Assembly: GCF_003205835.1 (NCBI RefSeq)
Contig: NZ_CP029773.1
Span: 2,698,501 to 2,762,500 of the forward strand
Direction: 5' to 3'
DNA from: Stenotrophomonas maltophilia
GTDB lineage: Bacteria; Pseudomonadota; Gammaproteobacteria; Xanthomonadales; Xanthomonadaceae
Length of the DNA: 64,000 bases
The stretch's first letter is position 1. Each line of letters begins with the position of its first letter. The translations under genes and the position numbers were made by a program. The notes beneath the pieces were generated by a model. That model did not search any database, was not told the DNA's origin, and saw only the letters and a list, made by a program, of their open reading frames with translations. This document shows positions 62,077 to 64,000 of the stretch, one piece after another.

Positions 62077-63147
62077 TCAGAGATCCAGGGTCAGGTCGGT
62101 GGTCGGTGCGCTCACGCAGATCCGTACCGGCTGCGCCGTTTCGGACTGCAGGTCGCCGGTGCGCAGGTGGCGGGTCGCACCACTTACACGGTCACAGGAG
62201 CAGGTGTTGCAGATACCCATGCGGCAGCCGTGTTTGGGCTTGATGCCATGGGCTTCGAGGCTTTCCAGCAGCGAGCGGCCACGCGGTACGCTCAGCTGGC
62301 GGCCACTGCGCGCAAGCGTCAGCGACACCTCACCTTCGCTGCTGGCATCGCGCAGCGGCGCTGGCGGGGTGAAGGCTTCGGCCTGGAAGCCGGCCACCTG
62401 GTGCGCCAGGCGCTCGCGCGCGGCGGCAACGAAGCCATCCGGGCCGCAGGCCAGCACATGGCGCTGCGCCAACGGCGTGTCATCGCCGGCCACCTGCAGA
62501 TCGTGGGTATCGATACGCGCGGCCGGTGCTTCGCCTTCGCGGGTGGTCAGCAGGTGCACGCGCAGGTTCGGGTTCGCTGCGGCCAGCGCCTGCAGTTCAT
62601 CACGGAACTGCAGGTGGGCGGCGGTGCGTTCCCAGTAGAACAGGTCCACCGGCGCCGCCAGCGGGCGCTGGCAGGCCTCGCGCAGGAGGCTGCGCATCGG
62701 CGTGATGCCACTGCCGGCCGCCAGCAGCAGCACCGGCGCCGCGGCCGGCATATGGAATTCGCCGAAAGCGGCATCGAGACGCAACAGTTCGCCCGGCTGC
62801 GCATGGTTGACCAGATGCTGGCTGACCCGGCCGCCGTCGATCGCCTTGACGGTGATCGCCAGCTCGCGCCGACCGAGTGCGGTCGGGCTGTAGCTGCGCT
62901 GCCACAGGCGTCCTTCAATCTCGACGCCGAGGGTGACGTGCTGGCCGGCACGCATGCCGGCCCAGTGCCGGTTGGTGCGCAGGACCAGGGTCGCCGCGCC
63001 CTCGCCGGCCGGCTCGCGCCGGACCAGGCGGGCCACCGGCTCGCGCAGGGTCCACAGGGGATTGAGCTGGCCCGCCCAGAAATCGAACAGCGACGGCGAG
63101 ACCCAGCGGTACGGAGAGAACAGGGACGGACGGACGACAGCGCTCAT
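62077..63147 (-). CDS. desC: Ferredoxin reductase-type electron donor for the desaturase (DesC-like)
   Basis: The 356-residue fusion has an FAD/NADPH reductase domain (about 55-260: RSYSPTALGRRELAITVKA, LLLAAGSGITPMRSLLREAC) and a C-terminal plant-type [2Fe-2S] ferredoxin with KHGCRMGICNTCSC and a later Cys (PVRICVS). It supplies electrons to DesB. Start at 63147 (MSAVVRPSLF); desB follows after 11 bases. Confidence 0.92.
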   Translation of the reverse strand: MSAVVRPSLFSPYRWVSPSLFDFWAGQLNPLWTLREPVARLVRREPAGEGAATLVLRTNRHWAGMRAGQHVTLGVEIEGRLWQRSYSPTALGRRELAITVKAIDGGRVSQHLVNHAQPGELLRLDAAFGEFHMPAAAPVLLLAAGSGITPMRSLLREACQRPLAAPVDLFYWERTAAHLQFRDELQALAAANPNLRVHLLTTREGEAPAARIDTHDLQVAGDDTPLAQRHVLACGPDGFVAAARERLAHQVAGFQAEAFTPPAPLRDASSEGEVSLTLARSGRQLSVPRGRSLLESLEAHGIKPKHGCRMGICNTCSCDRVSGATRHLRTGDLQSETAQPVRICVSAPTTDLTLDL

Positions 63148-63168
63148 GGGCGCACTATACGGGCGCAC

Positions 63169-63193
63169 ATACACCTGTGTATACATGTGTATA
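63169..63193. promoter_or_regulatory. Candidate TetR-type operator between desC and desT
   Basis: The gap holds the perfect palindrome ATACACCTGTGTAT (63169-63182) and an overlapping ATACATGTGTATAT, so TGTGTAT is repeated at a ten-base step. It is the likely site for the divergent regulator and covers both promoters. Confidence 0.7.
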
Positions 63194-63209
63194 TTGAACC
63201 GGATTGGGT

Positions 63210-63896
63210 ATGATTCAGCCTCGCCCCACCGGAACCCCCATGGCCGCCGCCACCGCCTTGTCGACGCCCGAAGATGCCAACAGCCCGGCCCGCCGTACGG
63301 TGAGCCGCGAGGATCTGCTGGCTGCTGCCCTGAAACTGATCGGGCCGCACCGCAGCCTGTCCACGCTCAGCCTGCGCGAAGTGGCACGTGAGGCCGGCAT
63401 CGCGCCGAACAGCTTCTACCGGCAGTTCCGCGACATGGACGAACTGGCCGTGGCGCTGATCGATGCGGCCGGCCGCTCGCTGCGCACCATCATCGGCGAG
63501 GCCCGGCAGCGCGCCACCTCCACCGCCACCAGCGTGGTGCGGGTCTCGGTGGAGACCTTCATGGAGCAGCTGCGCGCCGACGACAAGCTGCTGCACGTGC
63601 TGCTGCGCGAGGGCGCGGTCGGCTCGGACGACTTCAAGCATGCGGTCGAACGCGAGCTGCACTACTTCGAGGAAGAGCTGCAGCACGACCTGGTGCGCCT
63701 GGCCGCACTGGATGGCGCCGTACTGCATGCCCCGGAACTGGTGGCCAAGGCCATCACCCGGCTGGTGTTCGCGATGGGCGCCACCGCCATGGACCTGCCG
63801 CCGGAGAAGGATCCGGAGCTGGTTGAACAGATCTCCACGATGATCCGCATGATCATCGTCGGCGCCCGTACCCCCGCCGCGTTCCGCCGCGGCTGA
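63210..63896 (+). CDS. desT: TetR-family regulator of fatty-acid desaturation (DesT/FabR-like)
   Basis: The protein has about 228 residues with an N-terminal helix-turn-helix (LREVAREAGIAPNSFYRQFR) and a ligand domain with VETFMEQLRADDKLLHVLLR. DesT and FabR sense the saturated/unsaturated acyl-CoA balance and repress desaturase genes. The divergent position and the palindromic operator support that role. The ATG at 63240 (MAAATALSTP) is an alternative start. The rest of the window (63897-64000) shows no gene. Confidence 0.88.
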   Translation: MIQPRPTGTPMAAATALSTPEDANSPARRTVSREDLLAAALKLIGPHRSLSTLSLREVAREAGIAPNSFYRQFRDMDELAVALIDAAGRSLRTIIGEARQRATSTATSVVRVSVETFMEQLRADDKLLHVLLREGAVGSDDFKHAVERELHYFEEELQHDLVRLAALDGAVLHAPELVAKAITRLVFAMGATAMDLPPEKDPELVEQISTMIRMIIVGARTPAAFRRG

Positions 63897-64000
63897 TTCC
63901 TGCCCGATTGCCGGATCGATGGCGTCCGGCGTCCGGCCCTGGCGGCAGACGCTGCGCTCCCCAGTGGGTCTTCACCTCGATTGTCGCAACGCAGCGACAG

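Overview
The window is a high-GC chromosomal segment that looks like Stenotrophomonas, most likely the S. maltophilia complex. The clearest sign is the many copies of the GTAG-headed palindromic repeat (SMAG, the REP family of this species), which begin GTAG and are built on CCGGCCGCTGGCCGG or related stems. One REP-associated transposase (RAYT) sits among them. The gene content fits too: narGHJI with a parvulin gene, the split entB/entB' catecholate operon, and xanthomonad-type TonB receptors. I found no rRNA, tRNA, CRISPR array, prophage or conventional insertion sequence.

The left half (about 0.1-28 kb) is a molybdenum and anaerobic nitrate respiration region. In order it holds: modE; a TonB receptor operon with a vitamin-B12/iron-type ABC transporter, a DUF2478-like protein and a methyltransferase; modABC behind an FNR regulator gene and a HemN-like gene; the nitrate reductase operon (narK-narGHJI-ppi-narK1); and an overlapping molybdenum cofactor operon (moaA-moaCB-moeA-moaD-moaE-mobA-unknown). 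Regulatory sites tie it together. There are perfect FNR boxes in front of modE and narK, weaker ones in front of the hemN-like gene and near moaA, and a ModE-type box (CGTTATAT-N8-ATATAACG) over the promoter of the TonB receptor operon. I infer that low oxygen induces the reductase and its cofactor supply, while ModE shuts the TonB/ABC importer when molybdate is sufficient. That would make the importer a molybdenum or tungsten acquisition system.

The middle (28-45 kb) is a mosaic. It has small conserved proteins, a structured intergenic region, a metal-inducible CDF transporter with its CadR/PbrR-like regulator, an arsenic set (arsH divergent from arsR-arsC-acr3), a diacylglycerol kinase and an M14 peptidase. 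A four-gene operon encoding a MotA/ExbB-like protein with a very long coiled-coil tail plus a MotB/OmpA-like partner is probably an uncharacterised ion-driven envelope machine. A TonB receptor with a phytase-like enzyme behind a candidate Pho box follows, and then the RAYT gene.

The right part (45.7-64 kb) holds the seven-gene catecholate siderophore operon (entS-C-E-B-B'-F-A, all overlapping), an LLM oxidoreductase, a GNAT acetyltransferase, a thioredoxin-like lipoprotein, a superoxide dismutase gene behind a SoxR-type promoter, and a desB-desC/desT fatty-acid desaturation module with a TetR-type operator.
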